Origin: Pelagibacterales bacterium MED-G40
GTDB taxonomy: Bacteria; Pseudomonadota; Alphaproteobacteria; Pelagibacterales; Pelagibacteraceae
Length of the DNA stretch: 64,000 nt
Assembly: GCA_002457515.1 (NCBI GenBank)
Contig: NTJN01000001.1
Location: 1-64,000 of the forward strand
Reading direction: 5' to 3'
The position numbers were made by a program, and so were the translations under genes. Position 1 is the first letter of the stretch. Each line of letters starts with the position of its first letter. Below are positions 1 to 7,436 of the stretch, piece by piece. Under the pieces are notes generated by a model that did not search any database, had not been told where the DNA came from, and was given only the letters and a program-made list of their open reading frames with translations.

Positions 1-559
1 TAAAAAAAATAAAATTAAAATTAGAACAAAAAATATAAAATCGTTAGCTTTGATCAATAACTTATGTATGGCAATAAAAATTGCTCTAGATTTAGGAATT
101 AAAAAACAAATAATTGAAAAAACTATACCAAAGATTGAGATTATAGGAAGAGTACAATATATCAAAAGAGGTAAATTTAAAAAAATTTTAAATAAAAAAG
201 AAGAGCTTTTAATAGACGGATGTCATTCAAAAAAAAGTGCCGAAAATCTTTATAATTATCTTAAAACATTAAAAAAACCTATTTACGGTATTTGGGGTAT
301 GCAAAAAAATAAAATGCCAAGGGAATTTATAAAGTCTTTTAAAGGATTATTTAAAAAAATGGTCACTATAAAAATTCCTGAAAGTTCTAATGCTCTAAGT
401 GCTTCTGCACTAAAGAAAATTAGCGATAAAAATAGATATCAAACTGAAATGGCTTTAAACATTAAGGATGCTATAAAAAAATGTTCAAGTGAGGAAAAAA
501 AAATTATAGTTATATTTGGAAGTTTGTATTTAGTGGGTAATTTCTTAGATCAAAATTAA
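1..559 (+). CDS. folC: Folylpolyglutamate synthase / dihydrofolate synthase, C-terminal part (cut by window edge)
   Basis: The reading frame is open to the first base of the window, so this is the 3' part of a gene that starts outside; a TTG at 50 is not a real start. The visible ~185 residues match the C-terminal Mur-ligase domain of FolC, which adds glutamates to dihydropteroate and folates in the cytoplasm. Supporting motifs are the IGRVQYI segment (the G-R-x-x family signature), then LLIDGCHSKKSAENL (the usual L-L-D-G-A-H-N-P, with Cys and Ser replacing Ala and Asn) and GIWGMQKNKMP. The last 4 bases overlap the stop of convergent trxA. In rhizobial alphaproteobacteria folC also neighbours trxA, which supports the call. 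Confidence 0.85.
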   Translation, partial: KKNKIKIRTKNIKSLALINNLCMAIKIALDLGIKKQIIEKTIPKIEIIGRVQYIKRGKFKKILNKKEELLIDGCHSKKSAENLYNYLKTLKKPIYGIWGMQKNKMPREFIKSFKGLFKKMVTIKIPESSNALSASALKKISDKNRYQTEMALNIKDAIKKCSSEEKKIIVIFGSLYLVGNFLDQN

Positions 560-876
560 ATATTTTCTTTAATCCAAGAAATAATATCAGACTTAGTCGT
601 GGCACCGACTTTCGTTGCTTTAAGTTCTCCGCCTTTAAATAATAACATTGTAGGAATTCCTCTAATCGAATACTTGACAGGAGTGTTAGGTTCTAGATCA
701 ATATTATGTTTTGCAATAACCACATTGTCTTTCATTTCATCTGAAATCTGTTCTAAAGAATCAGCGATAGACAAACAGGGCTGGCACCATTCGGCCCAAA
801 AATCTACAACGGTTGGTTTTTCAGATTGAATAACATCTTTTTCAAAACTTTCATCAGTTATTGCTTTTGTCGGCAT
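556..876 (-). CDS. trxA: Thioredoxin with CQPC active site
   Basis: This is a 106-residue single-domain thioredoxin, a cytoplasmic dithiol reductant fed by thioredoxin reductase. The fold markers are in place: buried Asp25 (VVDFWAEW), the redox motif at 31-34, cis-Pro75 in GIPTM, and KGG at 81-83. The active site reads W-C-Q-P-C where thioredoxins almost always have W-C-G-P-C; the Gln codon (CAG) is clear on the minus strand near 780. A change in the residue between the cysteines is known to tune redox potential in this superfamily, so this protein may differ from a housekeeping TrxA. It is last in a minus-strand run after the exonuclease I gene (34-base gap) and convergent with folC. Confidence 0.93.
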   Translation of the reverse strand: MPTKAITDESFEKDVIQSEKPTVVDFWAEWCQPCLSIADSLEQISDEMKDNVVIAKHNIDLEPNTPVKYSIRGIPTMLLFKGGELKATKVGATTKSDIISWIKENI

Positions 877-910
877 AACTTATAAATAATTATTTTTTTG
901 CTAAAGTCAA

Positions 911-2332
911 CTATGCAGAAGAGTAAATCTTTTCTAAATCCTCAATGTACTTGTTAATTTCTTCAAGCATAGGGAGCTTGTCCTGTTTGCCTTCTCTTTC
1001 AAATTTTTCCCTTAAGGTGTCAATCTCTTGATAAACTCGAGGAATAGTATTCCATTTTTCATTATTGGTGCTTAGAAGTCTTTTTGCTAGATTACGATGA
1101 ATTTTGTTATATTCACTTTTTGGTAAAATCTCAGGTTTTTCCTCGTAAATTAATTTTTTACCAAAATAATGGAGTCTTTGATCTTTAAATTTATCAATAA
1201 TACTTAATTTTTCATCCCATTCTGCTTTATGAAATAATGTCATGACTTTATTATCTTCATTCGGAGTGTGTCTTAAATAAATACTTTCTTCCTCATAAAT
1301 ATCCTCTTGAGATTTAGATTGTTCTTTTTCTTCAGCTTCTTCTCTTAAGATTAAGCTTACATTTTCAGCAAATTTTTTATTTTTTTTAATTAAGTCTGCT
1401 CTTTCTTTTAGTTTTGTATCCCCTAACAATTTATATTCTTCAAAACCTTTACTGTATTCAGGATTCATTATAATTGGATGTTTATTATGCCTAACAGTTC
1501 TTAAGATTTTGGGATTTTTTCCCATTGCTTCTTTTAAAGCGTCAATTGACATATTTAAATAAATATTTGGGTCATGTTTTAAATCAAAGCACTTCGGCCA
1601 CTGATATTTTGGATGTTGGCAGACAAAAGTTTGAACATAGGGTCTGCTCTTTCCATAAAAATATTCATTGGTGCAAAAGTAAAGTTCTTTCTTTATAATT
1701 TCTAAAGTACGATTTTTGTCGGTTGTAAGTTGACTTGCCTCCCAAACTGTTCTTGCTTTATTAGAAATAATTTTTGCAACACCCAAAGTTGCGATTACAT
1801 CTGCGATCGCACTGTGAGCATCATTGTGTTCAATTCCATTTAAAGGAGCCATCTGTTCTAATTTGTAAACAGCATTTCCTTTTTTACTTATTGGGTTCTT
1901 TAAAGTATTTGGATAATAAAGATTGGCTGCTCTTGCCAAACCTAAAAGATCACCTCTAGCATTGCCATTAGTATTTGTTAAATAAGGATATTCTAAAGTT
2001 TTAAAAAGAGTGCTTCTTAGAAATTCTTCATCAAAATCGACACTGTTGAATCCTATATAAGTAGCTTTTCCCCATTTTTTTAGTGTTTCAATAAACTGTC
2101 TCACCATTTGATAATGAGAAAGATTTGAGCTTTTTAAAATTTTTGGTGATGACTTATTTACAATTAAACTCATTGCCTCAGGTATTATTCCGGGACTTAA
2201 TCGAGATCTAGCCTCGTACCTATCTAGTTCTTCTAATTTATCATTGGTGAGTATAGCGCCTATCTGAATTATTTGGCCCCAAAATTTATTGGATGAGCTA
2301 GTTTCAAAATCGTAAAAAACAAAATTTGACAT
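911..2332 (-). CDS. sbcB: Exodeoxyribonuclease I (3'-5' single-strand exonuclease)
   Basis: This 473-residue protein has the size and layout of E. coli exonuclease I, which degrades single-stranded DNA 3' to 5' in mismatch repair and recombination. The N-terminal DEDDh nuclease domain is complete: Asp8 and Glu10 in FYDFET, Asp101 in GFNSVDFDEE, and His173/Asp178 in NGIEHNDAHSAIAD. The remaining ~280 residues correspond to the SH3-like and helical exonuclease-I-specific regions; residues ~330-350 are a charged Lys/Glu-rich stretch. The start follows 8 bases after the stop of a 45-codon gene on the same strand, and trxA lies downstream. In many alphaproteobacteria the neighbour of trxA is addA, so this gene occupies a position where addAB has been lost (inference). 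Confidence 0.88.
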   Translation of the reverse strand: MSNFVFYDFETSSSNKFWGQIIQIGAILTNDKLEELDRYEARSRLSPGIIPEAMSLIVNKSSPKILKSSNLSHYQMVRQFIETLKKWGKATYIGFNSVDFDEEFLRSTLFKTLEYPYLTNTNGNARGDLLGLARAANLYYPNTLKNPISKKGNAVYKLEQMAPLNGIEHNDAHSAIADVIATLGVAKIISNKARTVWEASQLTTDKNRTLEIIKKELYFCTNEYFYGKSRPYVQTFVCQHPKYQWPKCFDLKHDPNIYLNMSIDALKEAMGKNPKILRTVRHNKHPIIMNPEYSKGFEEYKLLGDTKLKERADLIKKNKKFAENVSLILREEAEEKEQSKSQEDIYEEESIYLRHTPNEDNKVMTLFHKAEWDEKLSIIDKFKDQRLHYFGKKLIYEEKPEILPKSEYNKIHRNLAKRLLSTNNEKWNTIPRVYQEIDTLREKFEREGKQDKLPMLEEINKYIEDLEKIYSSA

Positions 2333-2340
2333 TAAGGAAT

Positions 2341-2478
2341 TTAATTATTTAGAACATTAATCTTATCAGAATTTTCCCCTACTGTCTCTTTTTCTAATCT
2401 ATTTTTAAATAAGAACCAAATAATTGAGATATTAAGCGATATTAAAAGTATAATTAAAATAACAAGTAGCGAATCCAT
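2341..2478 (-). CDS. Small single-pass membrane protein (45 aa), hypothetical
   Basis: An ATG-initiated frame of 45 codons ends 8 bases before the exonuclease I start on the same strand. The product starts MDSLLVILIILLISLN and continues hydrophobic to about residue 24 (IIWFLFKN), giving one clear transmembrane helix, followed by a short charged tail that ends VLNN. No Shine-Dalgarno is obvious, but few genes here have one. The hydrophobic-then-charged layout, tight spacing and absence of any other gene in this strip argue for a real gene; the length is too short to recognise a family. It diverges from another tiny membrane-protein frame at 2508. Confidence 0.45.
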   Translation of the reverse strand: MDSLLVILIILLISLNISIIWFLFKNRLEKETVGENSDKINVLNN

Positions 2479-2507
2479 TACTAAAGTTTTACTATAGCAT
2501 TAGTTAG

Positions 2508-2642
2508 ATGAAAAATAAAAACTTAGCAATAATTATCGTTTTATTAGGCGTTATAGCTATTTTTGCAAAACAAGATTACGCATGGGTTTTATCGGCTATA
2601 ATGATTGGAATTGGAAGTGGGTTATTTTTCTGGAGGGAATAA
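2508..2642 (+). CDS. Small two-helix membrane protein (44 aa), hypothetical
   Basis: This 44-codon frame starts with ATG and encodes two hydrophobic stretches, residues 5-20 (NLAIIIVLLGVIAIFA) and about 25-42, separated by KQDYAW and ending FFWRE. A helix-turn-helix membrane hairpin is the likely structure. The 29-base gap to the divergent 45-codon gene would have to hold both promoters. Function is unknown. Evidence is the composition and position only, and a chance frame cannot be excluded in such AT-rich DNA. Confidence 0.42.
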   Translation: MKNKNLAIIIVLLGVIAIFAKQDYAWVLSAIMIGIGSGLFFWRE

Positions 2643-2808
2643 TTATTCTATTTTGAGTTGATTAATTATTTAAGATTAAAATTAAAGTCTTATTTAGAAC
2701 ATAATCTGAAAAAAACCTAAAAATAAAAAGTTTTTTGTTTCTGTCAACATCATATTTTAAACATCATTATGACAATTTAAATACAGACTTATTGACTAAG
2801 TTAATATC

Positions 2809-3006
2809 ATGAAAACATTATTTATATTGGTCTCATTTCTACTTTTGGCAAATTGTAGTGCTCATAGTGTGAAAATAGGTAAGCGTTGTACAACAGCTAA
2901 TGCTGATGGTACTTTTGAAAAATCTTTCATTTGGATAATTGATAAGGAAACTGTCAAAAACTTCGATAAAAAGATAAATAAAGCTAATTGCATTAAAAAC
3001 AGTTAA
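2809..3006 (+). CDS. Small exported protein or lipoprotein (65 aa), hypothetical
   Basis: The 65-residue product opens with a short basic N-terminus and hydrophobic run, MKTLFILVSFLLLANC, typical of an export signal. Cys16 after LLAN resembles a lipobox, although Asn at -1 is unusual, so it could be a lipoprotein or a cleaved periplasmic protein. The mature part holds two more cysteines (Cys27 in KRCTTANADG and Cys61 near the end) and a central IWIIDKETV strand. It is monocistronic: a ~165-base spacer lies upstream and a strong hairpin terminator starts 20 bases after the stop. I do not recognise a family. Confidence 0.6.
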   Translation: MKTLFILVSFLLLANCSAHSVKIGKRCTTANADGTFEKSFIWIIDKETVKNFDKKINKANCIKNS

Positions 3007-3026
3007 TTGGACAATTAGTATCAATA

Positions 3027-3058
3027 AAAGGGCTAGATTTATCTAGCCCTTTTTTTTA
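3027..3058 (+). terminator. Rho-independent terminator
   Basis: A 12-base perfect stem, AAAGGGCTAGAT (3027-3038) with ATCTAGCCCTTT (3041-3052), closes on a 2-base TT loop (so a 4-base loop in practice) and runs into eight or more T residues. It ends the small exported-protein gene and insulates the metallo-beta-lactamase-fold gene that starts at 3077. It is one of only three convincing hairpin terminators in the window. Confidence 0.88.
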
Positions 3059-3076
3059 TTTTGTTTAAATAAGAGT

Positions 3077-4123
3077 ATGAATAAAATTTTTTTATTTTTA
3101 CTAATTGCTCTTACTTATAGTTTTGCCGGAAATACAATGGAAAAAAAACCCTATCATCATCTGTCAGATGGAACTTTTAGAAATCCAGAGGGATCTCCAG
3201 AAAGAGATCCAAATGTAAAATGGTCTTATAAAAAATTTAATGAAGAAAGAAAAAAAATTATAACAGAGTTGCCAGCAGATTTTGTCATTCCGAGACAAGA
3301 AGTAATTAAAAATCTTGAGAGTCTCAAAGATGAAGACTTTATAGCATTTATAGGCCATGCCACCTTTTTAATAAAATTGGGCGATACAACTATAATTACT
3401 GACCCTCATTTTTCAAAAAATGCTGGTCCATTAATCTTTGGACCAAAGAGATATGTTGATCCAGCAATAAATCTTAAGGATCTTCCTAAGGTTGATTTAA
3501 TTTATTTGAGTCACCTGCACTTCGATCACTATGATCGAGCCACGATCCGAAAATTTCCTTACAAAAATGCAAAAGTAGTTGTTCCATTAAAAGTAGGTAA
3601 ATATTTTAAAAGATATAAGGATGTAAACGAACTTGATTGGTATGAGGAAATTAAAATTAATGATGATTTAAAAATAACTTTAGTTCCCAACATCCATTGG
3701 AGTAAAATTTCTCTTTTTGATTATAATAAAAGTTTATGGGCGGGAGCATTGATCACTTATAAAGATAAAAAAATTTTATTTAATTGTGACACAGGGTATG
3801 GAAACATATTTAAAAAAATATCTGAAAAATACGGCCCTATTGATTTAACATTTATAAACATTGGAGCTTATTCTTTTGAAAAAATGGGTATAAAAAAATC
3901 AATTTATCATGCTACTCCGGAAGAGGCTTTACAAATAGGAAAAGATTTAAAAAGTAAAAAAATTATTGGAATGCACGCCTTCACTTTTGTTTTAAGTTTA
4001 GAACCTATTATGCAACCATATCAAAGATTTAAAGATGGAGCTGAAAAATATGGATACAAAAAAAATGATGCAATTATTTTTAAAATTGGACAAGTTACAA
4101 AATTAAATGAAATTCTAAACTAA
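3077..4123 (+). CDS. Secreted metallo-beta-lactamase-fold hydrolase, NAPE-PLD-like
   Basis: The 348-residue protein starts with a signal peptide (MNKIFLFLLIALTYSFA) and then carries a metallo-beta-lactamase fold. The metal-binding motif is complete: SHLHFDH gives His146, His148, Asp150 and His151; earlier strands show FIGHATFLIKLG and TIITDPHFS, and a later IGMHAFTF near residue 296 supplies a C-terminal His. The IGHAT...TDP...HxHxDHYD arrangement is that of the N-acylphosphatidylethanolamine phospholipase D / UlaG-like branch, so a lipid or phosphodiester substrate is plausible but unproven. The signal peptide places it in the periplasm. It follows a terminator and its stop overlaps the convergent Lys-rich gene by 4 bases. 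Confidence 0.8.
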   Translation: MNKIFLFLLIALTYSFAGNTMEKKPYHHLSDGTFRNPEGSPERDPNVKWSYKKFNEERKKIITELPADFVIPRQEVIKNLESLKDEDFIAFIGHATFLIKLGDTTIITDPHFSKNAGPLIFGPKRYVDPAINLKDLPKVDLIYLSHLHFDHYDRATIRKFPYKNAKVVVPLKVGKYFKRYKDVNELDWYEEIKINDDLKITLVPNIHWSKISLFDYNKSLWAGALITYKDKKILFNCDTGYGNIFKKISEKYGPIDLTFINIGAYSFEKMGIKKSIYHATPEEALQIGKDLKSKKIIGMHAFTFVLSLEPIMQPYQRFKDGAEKYGYKKNDAIIFKIGQVTKLNEILN

Positions 4124-5274
4124 TTTTCTTTTCTATTTTGTCTAGCTCTATCTAAAAGTTTAGTTAAGGCATCCACCATATAATCACTGGCCCTAAAAAT
4201 TTCATTTGCATTAAATTCATTAGAAATATTTTTTTCTGGATTAGTTTTATCTTCAATTACAACTCCTTTCTCAGGATCATTGTCTCGAATATAAATGAGT
4301 ATCAACCATTCTTCATCCTTGGACTCATCAAACTTAATAAATATTTCTCCTGTCTCAAATCTTAAATCTACCGTTCTTAGTATGCTTAAATATTTTGGTA
4401 TATAGCGTTTATTAAGTTGAAATACTAATGAATGCGCTGACCTATAAAAACTTTCAAGTGCAGTCTCAATTTTTTGCCTACTTAAATTATATTGTCTTTC
4501 TTTCTCTAAAAGGACTGATCTATCGTCACCTTCTTCTACTTTTACTCCTAATTGCTCTACTCTTTCTCTAATTTTTTGATTCCTTAAAGCTTGATATTTT
4601 TGTTTAATTTTTTCTATTCTTACTTCAACTTCTGCATAGGACTCTCTTTCTTGACTTAGAACAAATTTTTCCAAATTTTTTATTTCTAATTCTTCCCTTT
4701 TTCTAAACTGCTCTATTCTTTTTTCTAACTTAATTTCTTCTAAAAATTTCCTTTGTTTTTGAGCCTGTTCACGTCTTACTTCAGCTTGCTCAAGACGTAT
4801 AAACTTTTGCAATTCTTGCTTTCTCTCTTTTTGAAGTTTTATTTCTTCTCTTAATTCTCTCTTTTTTTCAATTAATCTTTGTTCTTTTTCAAACTTCTGT
4901 TTTTTAATTACATCAAGTTTTTCTTTTTGCATTTCTTTATTTTTTAAGAGTTGTCGTCTTTTTATTTCTTGTAGTCTTAGAGATTTATACTCATCTATTC
5001 TATCTGCAATTCCTTGGAAAAATCTTTGTAAAAACTTATCGATATCAGATAGGTTGAATTTAAATTTTGGTTTAAGTTTTTCTTCAAATCTTATTACTTT
5101 TAGAAATAGACTTTTTGAATTAAATTTATTTTTTCTCTTTTTTTTTAATCTGAAAGTTTTCTTTTTTAACTTTCTTTTTTTTCTTACTGAGCTTTTTGGA
5201 CGATATCTGATTTTTTTTTTAAATTTTTTTTTAGTTTTTCTTTTTTTAATCTTTTTTTTCTTTTTTCTTTTCAT
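4120..5274 (-). CDS. Extremely basic coiled-coil protein, hypothetical (384 aa)
   Basis: I do not recognise this protein. Residues 1-50 are about 70 percent Lys/Arg with almost no acidic residues, like a nucleic-acid-binding tail. Residues ~95-250 are a long charged heptad-like region rich in Glu, Lys, Arg and Gln, predicted as a continuous coiled coil. Residues ~265-384 look globular, with strands such as EEWLILIYIRDND and LRFETGEIFIKFD and a final helix SDYMVDALTKLLDRARQ. A role in binding RNA, DNA or the membrane is only a guess. It lies 25 bases after cfa on the same strand and overlaps the convergent hydrolase gene by 4 bases, so it is probably the last gene of a three-gene transcript. 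Confidence 0.72.
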   Translation of the reverse strand: MKRKKKKKIKKRKTKKKFKKKIRYRPKSSVRKKRKLKKKTFRLKKKRKNKFNSKSLFLKVIRFEEKLKPKFKFNLSDIDKFLQRFFQGIADRIDEYKSLRLQEIKRRQLLKNKEMQKEKLDVIKKQKFEKEQRLIEKKRELREEIKLQKERKQELQKFIRLEQAEVRREQAQKQRKFLEEIKLEKRIEQFRKREELEIKNLEKFVLSQERESYAEVEVRIEKIKQKYQALRNQKIRERVEQLGVKVEEGDDRSVLLEKERQYNLSRQKIETALESFYRSAHSLVFQLNKRYIPKYLSILRTVDLRFETGEIFIKFDESKDEEWLILIYIRDNDPEKGVVIEDKTNPEKNISNEFNANEIFRASDYMVDALTKLLDRARQNRKEN

Positions 5275-5299
5275 TCTGTTATCTTACTTAATAACAGTA

Positions 5300-6502
5300 T
5301 TATTTGTAAATGTAATCTCTGGTTTTAGAGGCAGTTGAAAAGTTCTTAACAAGTTGAATCTGGTATACACAGAGATCACGAAACCGAAAACTTGAAGCCG
5401 TTGAACTTAAGTAAAATTCCCACATTTTACAGAACTTTTCATCAAATAAATCCTTCATTTCGGTTCTTTTGGCTAAAAATCTTTCTCTCCATGCTTCTAG
5501 TGTTAAATCGTAATGTCTGATCAAAGTCTCACAGTCATTGACTATAAAACCTGATTTTTCTATTGGTTTAATTATTTGACTGTAAGATGGGCATCTTCCT
5601 CCAGGAAAAATTCGACTATTTATCCATCGAGATGGTGCTGATGGTGGTCCAACTACTCCAATTGTGTGAAGTAAAAAAGTTCCATTTTCTTTTAATAAAT
5701 CATAAGTTTTTTTAAAAAAGGTATTATAGTATTTTAAAGAGCAGTGCTCAAACATTCCAATTGAATAGAGTTTATCGAATTTACCACCCATTTCTCTATA
5801 GTCTTTCAGCTCAAAATTAATTTGATTATCTAAATTTAATTCCTTTGCATTTTGCAGAGCATAATCCAGTTGGTTTTTACTTAAAGTTATACCAGTTACT
5901 TCACAACCAGTTTGCTTTGCAATATATGCAGCAGCAGTTCCAAAACCACAACCGATATCTAAAATCTTATCTCCTTTTTTAATTTTTAGTTTTTTTATAA
6001 TATGATTAAGTTTATTTATTTGAGCTTCTTCTAAAGTTTTTGTATCATCTTTCCAAATTGCACAAGAATATTGCATGTTTTTACAAAGCATATTTTTGTA
6101 CAATTTAATTCCTTTCTTGCCGCCTAAATCGTAATGACTAGCTATTTGTTTTTTAGATTTTGATTTTGTATTAAAATTTGAAATATATCGCCAAATACCG
6201 AATATTTTGTTTATCAAATCACTATAAAAAGTAATTTCACTTCTTCCAAGATTTTTTACAAAATCCATTAAAAATTCGTGCAATGTTGCATTTTCAATTA
6301 TTATTTCTTCATTCATGTACGCTTCGGGAAAATAGTACTCCGGCTCTATCAACAATAAATACTTTAATTTTTTATTAAATAATTTTAAAGTTGTAGGATT
6401 TTCAGATTTTGGATTTCCTATCACATACTTAACACCTTTTTCATCTTGTAAGATGATGCCACCCTCTTTGTAGATTTTCGATAAAACTCTTGCTAATAAC
6501 AT
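5300..6502 (-). CDS. cfa: Cyclopropane-fatty-acyl-phospholipid synthase
   Basis: The 400-residue protein is a SAM-dependent methyltransferase of the CFA synthase family, which adds a methylene bridge to unsaturated acyl chains of membrane phospholipids. An N-terminal lipid-associated region (1-110) precedes SHYDLGG (122-128), MQYSCAIW (143-150), the SAM-binding ILDIGCGFG (180-188) and SIGMFEH (247-253), then FLLHTIG and FPGGRCPS, all in the family order. Length is typical. The start follows 3 bases after the DapA-like gene, and the Lys-rich coiled-coil gene follows. A relationship with the fabA/fabB unsaturated fatty acid pathway at 51.8 kb is functional, not positional. Confidence 0.92.
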   Translation of the reverse strand: MLLARVLSKIYKEGGIILQDEKGVKYVIGNPKSENPTTLKLFNKKLKYLLLIEPEYYFPEAYMNEEIIIENATLHEFLMDFVKNLGRSEITFYSDLINKIFGIWRYISNFNTKSKSKKQIASHYDLGGKKGIKLYKNMLCKNMQYSCAIWKDDTKTLEEAQINKLNHIIKKLKIKKGDKILDIGCGFGTAAAYIAKQTGCEVTGITLSKNQLDYALQNAKELNLDNQINFELKDYREMGGKFDKLYSIGMFEHCSLKYYNTFFKKTYDLLKENGTFLLHTIGVVGPPSAPSRWINSRIFPGGRCPSYSQIIKPIEKSGFIVNDCETLIRHYDLTLEAWRERFLAKRTEMKDLFDEKFCKMWEFYLSSTASSFRFRDLCVYQIQLVKNFSTASKTRDYIYK

Positions 6503-6505
6503 ATT

Positions 6506-7402
6506 CTAAGCTGCAATTTTTTTGTTCAAATTAAATTTTAAACTTTCAAGTTTTTTTAATAATTCTTTTTTATCTTTTGAATTAAGCAGTATTAATGGGG
6601 GTAATAAATTTTTATAATTTTCATTTTTTATTGACATATAGCTATGCAGTGCTGAAATTAAATTATAATTATCGAATGTTTCTCTTACTAAAATTAATTT
6701 TTTATTTAAACTTTCTGAGGACTCGCTTATATAATTATCAAACACCATTCTAGCCATAGAGTGAGTTACATTTGTTACTGCTGAAATGCATCCTGCACAA
6801 CCAAGTTTTAACCCTTTTACTAATTTTGCCTCAGATCCCGGAAAAATTAAAAAATTTGGAATTTTTAATTTTTCATAAAGATTGGAACTTGAGTCTTTTA
6901 CACCGATTATATTTTTTGGCCAATCAGAAACCAATTTTTTTACAAATTCGGGTGTAAATAAAAATGAAGAAAGTTTCTCAAAGTTATATAAAATAATTTT
7001 AATTTTTGGTTGCTTAACAATTATATTTTTATAAAAATTATATACTCCTTCTTCGGTATTGCCTTTTCCGTAAGCTGGCGGCATAAGTAAGAATGTGTCA
7101 AATTTATATTCCATTCCGTATCGAATTAAATCAAGATTTTCTTTTAAAGAATTGTTTCCAATTCCTAAGAAAAATTGATTTTTTAATTTGTGAGAGGATA
7201 TTTGTGAAATTAGCTCTTTTTTTTCTGAACTTGAAATATACTGGCCAGCACCAGTCGACCCAAAGAAAAATACACCGTGACAGCCTTCCTTAATTATCCA
7301 TTCAGCATGACTTATCGTAGCCTCAATATCTAGAGATAAATCATCTTTTAGCACTGAAAGTGTAGCTGCATATACACCTTTTTTAATCATATTTTTACCC
7401 AA
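6506..7402 (-). CDS. DapA/N-acetylneuraminate lyase family aldolase
   Basis: This 298-residue TIM-barrel protein belongs to the class I aldolases of the dihydrodipicolinate synthase family. The Schiff-base lysine is Lys169 (IIGVKDSS) and the catalytic tyrosine is Tyr139 (IILYNF). The substrate loop reads FGSTGAGQY (48-55) where true DapA has GTTGE, and LYNF replaces LYNVP, so the substrate is probably a 2-oxo acid other than the DapA one. The 4-codon alternative start at Met5 is also possible. It is first in a minus-strand run with cfa and the Lys-rich gene; the context does not reveal the substrate. Confidence 0.8.
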   Translation of the reverse strand: MGKNMIKKGVYAATLSVLKDDLSLDIEATISHAEWIIKEGCHGVFFFGSTGAGQYISSSEKKELISQISSHKLKNQFFLGIGNNSLKENLDLIRYGMEYKFDTFLLMPPAYGKGNTEEGVYNFYKNIIVKQPKIKIILYNFEKLSSFLFTPEFVKKLVSDWPKNIIGVKDSSSNLYEKLKIPNFLIFPGSEAKLVKGLKLGCAGCISAVTNVTHSMARMVFDNYISESSESLNKKLILVRETFDNYNLISALHSYMSIKNENYKNLLPPLILLNSKDKKELLKKLESLKFNLNKKIAA

Positions 7403-7436
7403 TTTTTTTTACTAAGTTATAATAATACCAAAAAAA

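Noticed and set aside
2680-2710. TTTAGAACATAATCT resembling half an Irr box before the 65-residue gene
   Set aside because: Only one half-site fits; the second half does not match TTCTAAA.
5054-5338. Phe/Leu-rich plus-strand frame opposite the Lys-rich protein
   Set aside because: Poly-Phe content is the mirror of Lys-rich codons (AAA/AAG against TTT/CTT); it is a shadow.
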